Part shown: positions 1-5,578 of the stretch, one piece after another
Position numbering within the stretch: the stretch's first letter is position 1
How the letters are laid out: every line of letters starts with the position of its first letter
DNA from: Desulfobacterales bacterium
GTDB lineage: Bacteria; Desulfobacterota; Desulfobacteria; Desulfobacterales; SpSt-501
DNA: 6,503 bases
Assembly: GCA_025454275.1 (NCBI GenBank)
Contig: JALOOS010000099.1
Span: 1 to 6,503 of the forward strand
Direction of reading: 5' to 3'
Notes under the pieces: generated by a model
The model's database searches: none
The model's input: only the letters and a program-made list of their open reading frames with translations
What the model was told of the DNA's origin: nothing
Translations under genes and position numbers: made by a program

Positions 1-323
1 CGCTGAATGCCGGCGGGCAGTCTCTTCGTATCGAAAGGGATCGCCTCGGCAGCGCAGGCAGCGTGCAGCGCGACCAGAAAACCGATGAGGGTGCTGTCCC
101 AGGCGGAGACCGCATCCGCATCGACGGCGATGGGGTTTGCGCCCGGAAGGGAGCGGGCCTGCCGGATCACCTCGTCGGCGGACGGGACGGGGCCATCGAT
201 CTTCCAGCGGCCGGTGAGATGCACGATAAGGCCCGCCGGGGCTGCTGGTACGCAGCGGGCAGCGGCTTCGTCCGCGGCAATGCCAGGATCGGATGGGAGT
301 CTTGTCTCCGTTATGCGGATCAC
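1..323 (-). CDS. MlaE-type ABC transporter permease with N-terminal STAS domain (5' part only)
   Basis: This reading frame enters from the left edge. It shows the first 107 codons of a leftward gene, starting at a GTG at 323-321 and open through base 1. The translation has a STAS/MlaB-like domain: a strand with LTGRW (residues about 36-40), then AWDSTLIGFLVAL (about 74-86), then an IPFD strand and LPAGIQ at the edge. The WDS-plus-hydrophobic-helix pattern and the LP-G-xR ending are typical of the cytoplasmic domain fused ahead of the MlaE/YrbE permease in many deltaproteobacteria. The membrane segments would follow outside the window. The family moves phospholipids or other lipids between membranes together with an MlaF-type ATPase and an MCE-domain protein. 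GTG 323 is chosen because an in-frame TGA lies 10 codons upstream and no ATG, TTG or other GTG intervenes; an AAAGGG sits very close before it. The STAS call is firm; the permease fusion is inferred from that domain. Confidence 0.75.
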   Translation of the reverse strand, partial: MIRITETRLPSDPGIAADEAAARCVPAAPAGLIVHLTGRWKIDGPVPSADEVIRQARSLPGANPIAVDADAVSAWDSTLIGFLVALHAACAAEAIPFDTKRLPAGIQ

Positions 324-496
324 GCCCTTTCGAAGGTAATCGCCGTACCCTCATTGCCTTATTAGAGCTCCTGCTGTCTGTCAACCCGCCGATCGCAGTT
401 TCCCCTTAAGAATTATAAAGCATTGGGCGATATTGCATGCGAGGGGCGTTCTATGAGCTCCCTTGAAACAATACTTTCCGACACGGCCATGGCGCC
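324..496. promoter_or_regulatory. Divergent intergenic region between permease and HDOD genes
   Basis: This 173-bp spacer separates two genes that point away from each other, so both promoters should lie here. On the minus strand there is a perfect TTGACA at 384-379. The partner -10 is weak: TAAGGC at 17-bp spacing, or TAATAA at a too-short 14 bp. On the plus strand TATAAA (414-419) is a good -10 candidate but no convincing -35 precedes it, so an activator or another sigma factor may be involved. A strong Shine-Dalgarno GAGGGG (441-446) lies 6 bases before an ATG at 453, which is not in frame with the downstream HDOD gene. No terminator is seen. Confidence 0.4.
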
Positions 497-524
497 ATGG
501 GATCGGTTCGTATCCGGAATTTAA
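453..524 (+). CDS. Possible 23-codon leader ORF overlapping the HDOD gene start
   Basis: The ATG at 453 has the best ribosome binding site in this leader (GAGGGG, 6 bases upstream). It opens a 23-codon frame, beginning MSSLETILSD, that stops at TAA 522-524. The frame overlaps the start of the HDOD gene, which begins at 497 in a different frame and lacks a recognisable Shine-Dalgarno of its own. One reading is a leader peptide whose translation delivers ribosomes to the HDOD start by coupling. Another is that a base error or real frameshift has separated a genuine N-terminus from the HDOD frame. I recognise no family for the peptide. That it is translated at all is inference from the ribosome binding site alone. 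Confidence 0.3.
   Translation: MSSLETILSDTAMAPWDRFVSGI
487..500. repeat. Perfect 14-bp palindrome spanning the HDOD start codon
   Basis: CCATGGCGCCATGG is identical to its reverse complement and contains the HDOD initiation codon at 497-499. It could be a binding site for a dimeric regulator or a block to initiation. By base composition alone a perfect 14-mer palindrome is not very rare in a window this size, so chance is a fair explanation. Confidence 0.35.
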
Positions 525-1738
525 AGACTGGCATGGTGCTGGCGGACGATGTCAAAGACATCAAAGGCCGCCTGCTCCTGCCCAAGGGCCGGCCCATCGG
601 GCCGGAGCACATCCGGATTTTCAAAATCTGGGGCATCCCGCAGGTGCCGGTCCTCGAATCGCCTCAGGGTGAGAGCGAGCCTGAGGCACCGGCGATCGAT
701 TCGACCCGGTTGGAGGCGGCCCGGAAAAAGCTGGAGGAGCGGTTCCGGCTGACCGACCGGCGGCATCCCGCCATAGAGGAGATTTTTGCCCAGGCGCTCC
801 AGGTGGCGGCCTCCGGCGCCTTCCCCGCGGTTGCGGGTCCTCCCCTGCCGGAGGCGCAGGCGGCTGCGGAACAGCCGGCGCAGCCTTATGACGATTTTCT
901 GAAAAAACTGATCGAGCGCAACATCCTGCTGCCGGAGATCCCTTCGATCGTCTTCGAGTTGAACGAGGTGATCTCCAACCCGCTCTCGACGGCCGATCAG
1001 ATGGCCCAGGTCATCAACAAAAGCCCGAGCCTGACCGCCCAGCTGCTCCGGATCGTCAACTCCTCCTTTTATGGGCTTCCGGCGCGCGTGGAGCGCGTCT
1101 CCCTGGCGGTGACCCTGATCGGCACCCGGGAGCTGTCGACGCTGGCCATGGGCATCAGCATCATGTCGCTCTTCCGTAAGATCCCCAGCCGCCTGTTGAA
1201 CATGCAGCTCTTTCTGCAGCACAGCCTGGCCTGCGGAATCGTCTCCCGGCTGCTGGCCGCAAACAAAACCATGCGTCAGACCGAGCAGATGTTCACCTCG
1301 GGGCTCCTGCACGACCTGGGCCGGCTGGTCACCTTCATCTATTTCCCCAACGAGATCCTCGCCTGCATGGGCCGGGCCGCGCGCGCGGGGATGAGCCTTT
1401 CGGCCGCGGAAAAAAACCTCTTCGGCTGCCACCACGGCCAGATCGGCATGCAGATGCTCCATCAGTGGCGGCTGCCCGTGAGCCTGGAGCACAATGTCCG
1501 CTATCATCACGAGCCGGCGGAGGCGCCGGACCCCCTCTCCGCCGCACTGATCCACGTGGCGGACCTGCTCGTGAACGCGCTCGGCATCGGCAGCAGCGGT
1601 GAGCGTTGCGTTCCTCCCCTGGACCCGCAGGCCTGGGAGGCGTCGGGGCTTACGGCCGACTGCTTTGAAACCGTGGTTCAGCAGACCCTCCACCAGTTCA
1701 AGACGCTGGATTTCCTGCTGCAGGTGAAGGCCGTATGA
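497..1738 (+). CDS. HDOD-domain signalling protein
   Basis: This 413-residue soluble protein has three parts. Residues 1-53 form a small N-terminal domain (NLKTGMVLADDV, then GRLLLPKG and IFKIWGI) of the kind found ahead of HDOD and HD-GYP domains. Residues 54-130 are a charged then Ala/Pro-rich linker. Residues about 132-335 are the HDOD domain, beginning LPEIPSIVFELNEVISNP and continuing through SFYGLP and SLAVTLIGTREL, with a C-terminal helical tail. HDOD is an HD-related output domain, usually regulatory rather than enzymatic. Here many HD-type positions remain: H242, H272-D273 (LLHDLG), H312/H313, H337/H338 (YHHEP) and D356 (HVADLL), so a metal site is possible. There is no GYP motif, so cyclic-di-GMP hydrolysis is not predicted. 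The start at 497 is the only in-frame ATG after the upstream stop at 464-466, and it has a poor ribosome binding site. The stop overlaps the kinase start (ATGA), implying co-translation and joint function. Confidence 0.9.
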   Translation: MGSVRIRNLKTGMVLADDVKDIKGRLLLPKGRPIGPEHIRIFKIWGIPQVPVLESPQGESEPEAPAIDSTRLEAARKKLEERFRLTDRRHPAIEEIFAQALQVAASGAFPAVAGPPLPEAQAAAEQPAQPYDDFLKKLIERNILLPEIPSIVFELNEVISNPLSTADQMAQVINKSPSLTAQLLRIVNSSFYGLPARVERVSLAVTLIGTRELSTLAMGISIMSLFRKIPSRLLNMQLFLQHSLACGIVSRLLAANKTMRQTEQMFTSGLLHDLGRLVTFIYFPNEILACMGRAARAGMSLSAAEKNLFGCHHGQIGMQMLHQWRLPVSLEHNVRYHHEPAEAPDPLSAALIHVADLLVNALGIGSSGERCVPPLDPQAWEASGLTADCFETVVQQTLHQFKTLDFLLQVKAV

Positions 1739-3561
1739 GCGAGACCCCGCGACTGGACCCTGAAAAGCTGCTCGCACGCATCGAGTACCTGGAGGAGAAC
1801 CGCCGCTTCGTGCAGAACGTGCTCGAAATGGCCATTTCGCTCGTCGATTTCCAGGAGAACATCGTCAGCAGCTGCGGTCCCGAAACCATCCTGGAGGAGG
1901 CCGAAAAGCGCATCCGCTACCTGATCCCCTTCCAGGCCAACGCCCTTTACCTGGTCGATCCGGACAGCTCGGACTTCCGGCTGACGGTCTGCAGCCCGCC
2001 CGGCTTCCGGCAGTTCATCACGGCCGAGATGGAAGAGCTGATCGAAAAGGGGTTTTTCGCATGGGCTATCCGTGAACGGCGCGGGATCATCGTCACTCCG
2101 GATCACCATACCACTCCGGTGGTGATGCATGTCATCGCCACCCATTCGCGCATCCGCGGCATGTTCATCGGCCAGCTCGACCCTGCGCGCCAGCAGATCC
2201 CGGATACCGCCCTCACGCTGCTCTCGATCATCCTGCTCAACACCGCCAACGCCCTCGAGAGCCTGGAGTTCTGCCGGCTGCTGCGCCAGCAGAACTCGAT
2301 CCTCGAGCGCAAGGTGGAGGAGCGCACCCAGGCCCTGCAGGAGTCCGAGCGGCAGATGCAGCAGGTGATCAAGCTTCAGGCCATCGGCACCCTCGCCGGG
2401 GGCATCGCCCACGACTTCAACAATATCCTTTTTCCCATCATCGGCTACACGGAGCTGGCCCTGGACGACGTGCCCGAAGAGAGCCCGACCCACAAAAGCC
2501 TGCAGGAGGTGCTCAAGGCCGCCAACCGCGCCAAGGAGCTCGTCCAGCAGATCCTCACCTTCAGCCGCCAAAGCGGCCGCGAACGCAAGCCGACCCGGGT
2601 CTCGGAGATACTGCGCGAGGCGCTGAAGCTCCTGCGGGCCTCCATCCCCACGACCATCGAGATCGCCTCCGTCATCGCCGACGCCGAGCCGAGCGTCATG
2701 GGAGACCCGACCCAGATTCACCAGATCATCATGAATCTCTGCACCAACGCCTACCATGCGATGCAGGAGACCGGCGGCCGCCTCGAAATCACCCTCGAAC
2801 CGGTGGAGATCGGCTATGAGGAGGCCGTGCGCCGGATCGGCATCCAGATGGGGCCGCATCTGCATCTCGTGGTGAAGGACGAAGGGGTCGGGATGGACGC
2901 AACGGTGATGGACCGTATTTTCGAGCCCTATTACACCACCAAAGAGCCGGGCAAAGGGACCGGCCTGGGGCTATCCGTCATCCACGGGATCGTGAAAAAT
3001 CACGGCGGCTTCATCACGGTGGAGAGCACTCCCGGCCGCGGGAGCAGCTTCCATGTTTACCTGCCCGCGATCGAAGAAGCCGCCGAGGACGCCGCCCGCG
3101 ATGCGGTTTGCGCCGAGGCGGCCGGCCAGGAGCGTATCCTGCTCGTGGACGATGAGGAGCCGATCGCGACCATGGAAAAGCAGATGCTGGAGCGGCTGGG
3201 CTACCGGGTGACGGCCTGCACCGGCAGCTCCGAGGCCCTCTCGACCTTCTCGGCGGACCCCGACCGGTTCGACCTGGTGATCACCGACATGACCATGCCG
3301 CTCATGACCGGCGAGGGCCTGGCCCGGCGGCTGCTGGATCTCCGGCCGGAGCTGCCGGTGATCCTCTGCACCGGCTACAGCGAGATGATCAACGAGGAGA
3401 AGGCCATGACCATGGGCATCCGCAAATTCATCCTCAAGCCCGTCGTCATGAGCGAGCTCTCCGCCGCGGTCCGCAGCGCCCTGGAGTCCCGCCCCCCCCG
3501 CTGGCCGTCCCGCCCGCCGGAGGACCTGGAGCGCGCGGCACCGGCCCCGCTTTTCTCCTGA
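1735..3561 (+). CDS. Cytoplasmic GAF hybrid sensor histidine kinase with C-terminal receiver
   Basis: The 608-residue product has no signal peptide or membrane helix. In order: an N-terminal helix (10-40); a GAF-like sensory region (about 45-178); a coiled coil (about 180-212, ILERKVEERTQALQESERQM); HisKA with phospho-acceptor H226 in GGIAHDFNNIL; and a HATPase_c domain. The HATPase shows N334/N338 (NLCTNAYHAM), DEGVGM at 382-387, IFEPYYTT at 395-402 and GKGTGLGLS at 406-414. A receiver (about 466-585) follows, with D472/D473, phospho-acceptor D518 (VITDMTMP), T546 and K568. All residues for ATP binding, autophosphorylation and phosphotransfer are present, so it should be active. The tail after the receiver is Pro/Arg-rich without a domain; no output or Hpt domain is attached. 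It overlaps the HDOD gene by 4 bases and is presumably translated by coupling. The GAF ligand cannot be read from sequence. A run of eight C at 3492-3499 lies in the tail-coding part. Confidence 0.95.
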   Translation: MSETPRLDPEKLLARIEYLEENRRFVQNVLEMAISLVDFQENIVSSCGPETILEEAEKRIRYLIPFQANALYLVDPDSSDFRLTVCSPPGFRQFITAEMEELIEKGFFAWAIRERRGIIVTPDHHTTPVVMHVIATHSRIRGMFIGQLDPARQQIPDTALTLLSIILLNTANALESLEFCRLLRQQNSILERKVEERTQALQESERQMQQVIKLQAIGTLAGGIAHDFNNILFPIIGYTELALDDVPEESPTHKSLQEVLKAANRAKELVQQILTFSRQSGRERKPTRVSEILREALKLLRASIPTTIEIASVIADAEPSVMGDPTQIHQIIMNLCTNAYHAMQETGGRLEITLEPVEIGYEEAVRRIGIQMGPHLHLVVKDEGVGMDATVMDRIFEPYYTTKEPGKGTGLGLSVIHGIVKNHGGFITVESTPGRGSSFHVYLPAIEEAAEDAARDAVCAEAAGQERILLVDDEEPIATMEKQMLERLGYRVTACTGSSEALSTFSADPDRFDLVITDMTMPLMTGEGLARRLLDLRPELPVILCTGYSEMINEEKAMTMGIRKFILKPVVMSELSAAVRSALESRPPRWPSRPPEDLERAAPAPLFS

Positions 3562-3610
3562 CCCCCCTCTTCCGGCGCCGCAGGTTTCGGATCCGATCCG
3601 CTTACAACAG

Positions 3611-3639
3611 TTGACGTCGGCCCCGGCCGGGGCCATATT
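3611..3639 (+). promoter_or_regulatory. Putative sigma70-type promoter for the 82-aa protein/aminopeptidase operon, palindrome in spacer
   Basis: TTGACG (3611-3616, five of six consensus matches) is followed after 17 bp by CATATT (3634-3639, four of six). The spacer is almost filled by the perfect 16-bp palindrome GGCCCCGGCCGGGGCC at 3619-3634, whose last base is the first of the -10. A dyad between -35 and -10 is where MerR-type activators or steric repressors bind, but 17 bp is shorter than the 19-20 bp typical of MerR promoters. Transcription would start near 3646, about 50 bases before the ATG at 3697. The promoter is a reading of consensus matches only. Confidence 0.4.
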
Positions 3640-3644
3640 GCCCG

Positions 3645-3665
3645 GGCGGATCAACAGGATCCGCC
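3645..3665 (+). other. Hairpin in the leader upstream of the 82-aa protein gene
   Basis: GGCGGATC (3645-3652) and GATCCGCC (3658-3665) form a perfect 8-bp stem with a 5-base loop AACAG. It could end transcription arriving from the kinase gene, or stabilise the 5' end of the downstream transcript. No T-run follows (the next bases are ACCCTGACCCCC), so a standard intrinsic terminator is not supported. An earlier GATCCGC copy at 3595-3601 could pair with the same left arm. Confidence 0.5.
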
Positions 3666-3696
3666 ACCCTGACCCCCTTGTACCATAGGAGGGCGC

Positions 3697-3945
3697 ATGC
3701 CGCGGCACACCCATCGTTTCGTGGAAACCTACACCGGACTGGTCGGCTTCGGGCTCGACCGGCCGACCGACGAACACACCTTGGCGGTTTACCTGCAGAA
3801 GTTTTCAGACGACGCCCTGCTCAAGCTGCTCCTGCCGCGCCTGAGCGCCGCGGAGCTCACGGAGATCTTTGACCTGATCAACCGCCTGATGCGCCGCCAC
3901 ATGAGCGAAGAGGAGTATCACCGTCTTTTTCTTAAAGAGGGTTAA
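3697..3945 (+). CDS. Small conserved 'cytoplasmic protein' of unknown function (82 aa)
   Basis: The gene has a strong ribosome binding site, AGGAGGG at 3687-3693, three bases before the ATG. The protein is small, soluble and mostly helical, with no signal peptide or membrane segment. Visible elements are an N-terminal MPRHTHRFVETYTGLV segment, a middle part rich in acidic residues and leucine (residues about 33-63: KFSDDALLKLLLPRLS, then ELTEIFDLINRLMRR), and a C-terminal MSEEEYHRLFLKEG. It resembles short proteins annotated simply as 'cytoplasmic protein' in deltaproteobacteria; that is recognition from memory, and no function is known to me. It lies 11 bp upstream of the aminopeptidase gene in the same direction, so the two are very probably co-transcribed. 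Codon use resembles its neighbours. Confidence 0.8.
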   Translation: MPRHTHRFVETYTGLVGFGLDRPTDEHTLAVYLQKFSDDALLKLLLPRLSAAELTEIFDLINRLMRRHMSEEEYHRLFLKEG

Positions 3946-3956
3946 GAGGTGAGCGG

Positions 3957-5156
3957 ATGCTGACCGAACGACAGCTGGAAAACTATGCCGAGGTGCTCTG
4001 GTGGGCTCTCACCACAGCCCGCCGCAACCGGTTCCGCAAGCAGGAGATCGTCCAGGTCCGGTTCCATGCCGGCGCCATACGACTGGCCGAGCTCCTCTAT
4101 CGCAACCTGCTCCGCGAGGGGTTGAACCCCGTGCTGCGGATAGCCGGCACTCCGGAGATGGAGCGGCAGTTCTACCGGCTCGCCGGCCCATCGCAGCTGG
4201 CCTTCATTCCACCCGGCGAAGAGCGGCTCATGCAGCGGCTGAACGGCGGGATTTTCCTGCATGCGCCCGACTCCCTGACCCACCTCAAAGAGACCGATCC
4301 GCGAAAGATCGCCCGGACGGCGGTCTCGCAGAAACCGCTCCGGGCCATCCTGGAGCGGCGCGAAGCCCGGGGTGAGTACGGCTGGACCCTCTGCATGCTT
4401 CCGACCGCGGAGCTCGCCCGCCGGGCCGGTACGACGCTGCGCAGCTACACCCGAGAGGTGGTGAAGGCCTGCTTCCTGGACAGTCCCTCCCCGGTCGCAC
4501 GCTGGGTCGAAATTCACCGCCGGGCGTCAGAGATCAAAAACTGGCTGGATCGGATGAAGGTCAAGGCGTTTCACATCGAATCCGCCGGGGTGGACCTGCA
4601 GCTGGTGTTGGGCGAACGGCGCCGCTGGGCGGGGATCTCCGGCCGTAACATCCCGAGTTTCGAGCTCTTCGTCAGCCCGGACGGGCGGGGCACCCGCGGC
4701 CGGTTCTTCGCCGACCAGCCCTCCTTCCGCAGCGGGAACATCGTCCGGGGCGTGCGCCTGGAGTTCGACCGGGGTCGGGTGGTGCGGGCCACCGCCGAAG
4801 AGGGTGAGGAGTTCCTCAGGCGCCAGCTCGCCATGGATGCCGGCGCCCGCCGGGTGGGAGAGTTCTCTCTCACGGACAAGCGGTTTTCGCGCATCAGCCG
4901 CTTCATGGCCAATACCCTCTACGACGAGAACTACGGCGGGCCCTTCGGCAACTCCCACATCGCCCTGGGTTCATCCTACGCCGTCACCTATGCCGGTCCG
5001 ACCCACCGCTTGACGGCGGCCCTGCGCGAAAAACTCGGGTTCAACGACTCGGCCCTGCACTGGGACTTGGTCAATACCGAAAAGAAACGGGTGAGTGCCC
5101 TCCTGGCGGACGGCTCACGGCAGGTGGTCTACGAAGACGGTCTGTTTAAAAACTGA
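3957..5156 (+). CDS. M29-family metallo-aminopeptidase (AmpS/aminopeptidase T-like)
   Basis: This 399-residue cytosolic protein has the usual M29 length and two-part build: an N-terminal region of about 200 residues that carries dimer contacts and substrate access, then the catalytic region. The expected metal ligands can all be placed: E236 (NIPSFELFVSPD), E302 (GEFSLTD), H334 and Y341 (ENYGGPFGNSHIALGSSY), and H368 and D370 (LHWDLV). Their spacing agrees closely with that known for Staphylococcus aureus AmpS. M29 enzymes use two divalent metals to remove N-terminal residues from peptides, so a role in peptide turnover is likely. The start ATG is preceded by AGAGGTGA (3945-3952), a good Shine-Dalgarno that overlaps the last base of the upstream stop codon. 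The family call is secure; the exact substrate preference is unknown. It ends 8 bp from the convergent response-regulator gene, with no clear terminator between them. Confidence 0.92.
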   Translation: MLTERQLENYAEVLWWALTTARRNRFRKQEIVQVRFHAGAIRLAELLYRNLLREGLNPVLRIAGTPEMERQFYRLAGPSQLAFIPPGEERLMQRLNGGIFLHAPDSLTHLKETDPRKIARTAVSQKPLRAILERREARGEYGWTLCMLPTAELARRAGTTLRSYTREVVKACFLDSPSPVARWVEIHRRASEIKNWLDRMKVKAFHIESAGVDLQLVLGERRRWAGISGRNIPSFELFVSPDGRGTRGRFFADQPSFRSGNIVRGVRLEFDRGRVVRATAEEGEEFLRRQLAMDAGARRVGEFSLTDKRFSRISRFMANTLYDENYGGPFGNSHIALGSSYAVTYAGPTHRLTAALREKLGFNDSALHWDLVNTEKKRVSALLADGSRQVVYEDGLFKN

Positions 5157-5164
5157 GCGGAATC

Positions 5165-5578
5165 TCAGCACGCGGGCAGCGCCGGGCATTTTTCCCCGAA
5201 AGGCGAAGCGGTTGAGGGTTGGGGAGAGCGAAGCGATTCCGCCACCCCTTTGACGCAGTCCACCAGTTTTTGAAGTGAAAAGGGTTTGGCCAGCACCCGG
5301 TCAAAACCGGTATCGCTCAAAAACCAAGGAGTTCCCGACATGCCGATGACCGGGGTGCGGCGGCGCGGAGTGGAGCGGATGTGCCGCAACACCCCCAGCC
5401 CGTCCACTTCCGGCATGAGAACATCGGTGATCACCAGATCGAAGCAGCCGCTTTCGAATTTTCGAATCCCCTCGCGGCCGTCCTCCGCCGTTTCCACGCA
5501 GTGGCCATGACGAACCAGTGCCGCTTCGATCAGTCCTGAAATCCCCTTCTCATCTTCGATCACCAGAACCGAGCTCAT
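5165..5578 (-). CDS. Single-domain response regulator (REC only)
   Basis: The 137-residue protein is a CheY-like receiver (about 1-115). It has the acidic pocket E8/D9, phospho-acceptor D52 (LVITDVLMPEVDG), S81 in GMSG, and K98 (VLAKPF). All switch residues are present, so it should accept phosphate. There is no DNA-binding or enzymatic output domain. The last 22 or so residues, after AESL, are a Pro/Ser-rich tail ending in CPALPAC, unusual for a CheY-like protein. The start at 5578 has GGAGGGG one base upstream on the minus strand. The gene stands alone, tail-to-tail with the aminopeptidase gene, and has its own promoter candidate at 5632-5660. Its cognate kinase is unknown; the hybrid kinase about 1.6 kb away is a positional candidate only. 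Stand-alone receivers typically act through protein-protein contact or phosphorelay. Confidence 0.92.
   Translation of the reverse strand: MSSVLVIEDEKGISGLIEAALVRHGHCVETAEDGREGIRKFESGCFDLVITDVLMPEVDGLGVLRHIRSTPRRRTPVIGMSGTPWFLSDTGFDRVLAKPFSLQKLVDCVKGVAESLRSPQPSTASPFGEKCPALPAC

Noticed and set aside
7..365. Two overlapping plus-strand ORFs of 100-110 codons at the left end
   Set aside because: They lie opposite the STAS-permease reading frame, which gives a recognisable domain; the plus-strand products are low-complexity Ala/Arg/Ser sequences with no family character.
521..2865. Long minus-strand ORFs (about 400 codons each) antisense to the HDOD and kinase genes
   Set aside because: They are mirror frames of GC-rich coding sequence with His/Asp/Leu/Arg-biased composition and no domains, while the plus-strand frames encode complete known domains.
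2971..3777. 268-codon minus-strand ORF across the kinase end and the following gap
   Set aside because: It is antisense to the receiver domain and the 82-aa gene, has no recognisable motif, and has the composition expected of a shadow frame.
3942..4958. Minus-strand ORFs opposite the aminopeptidase gene
   Set aside because: The plus strand encodes a complete M29 enzyme with all metal ligands; the opposite frames are shadows.
5151..5195. Bidirectional terminator between the convergent aminopeptidase and receiver genes
   Set aside because: A TTTTT run at 5190-5194 is preceded only by a weak 3-bp stem, and it lies within the receiver coding sequence.
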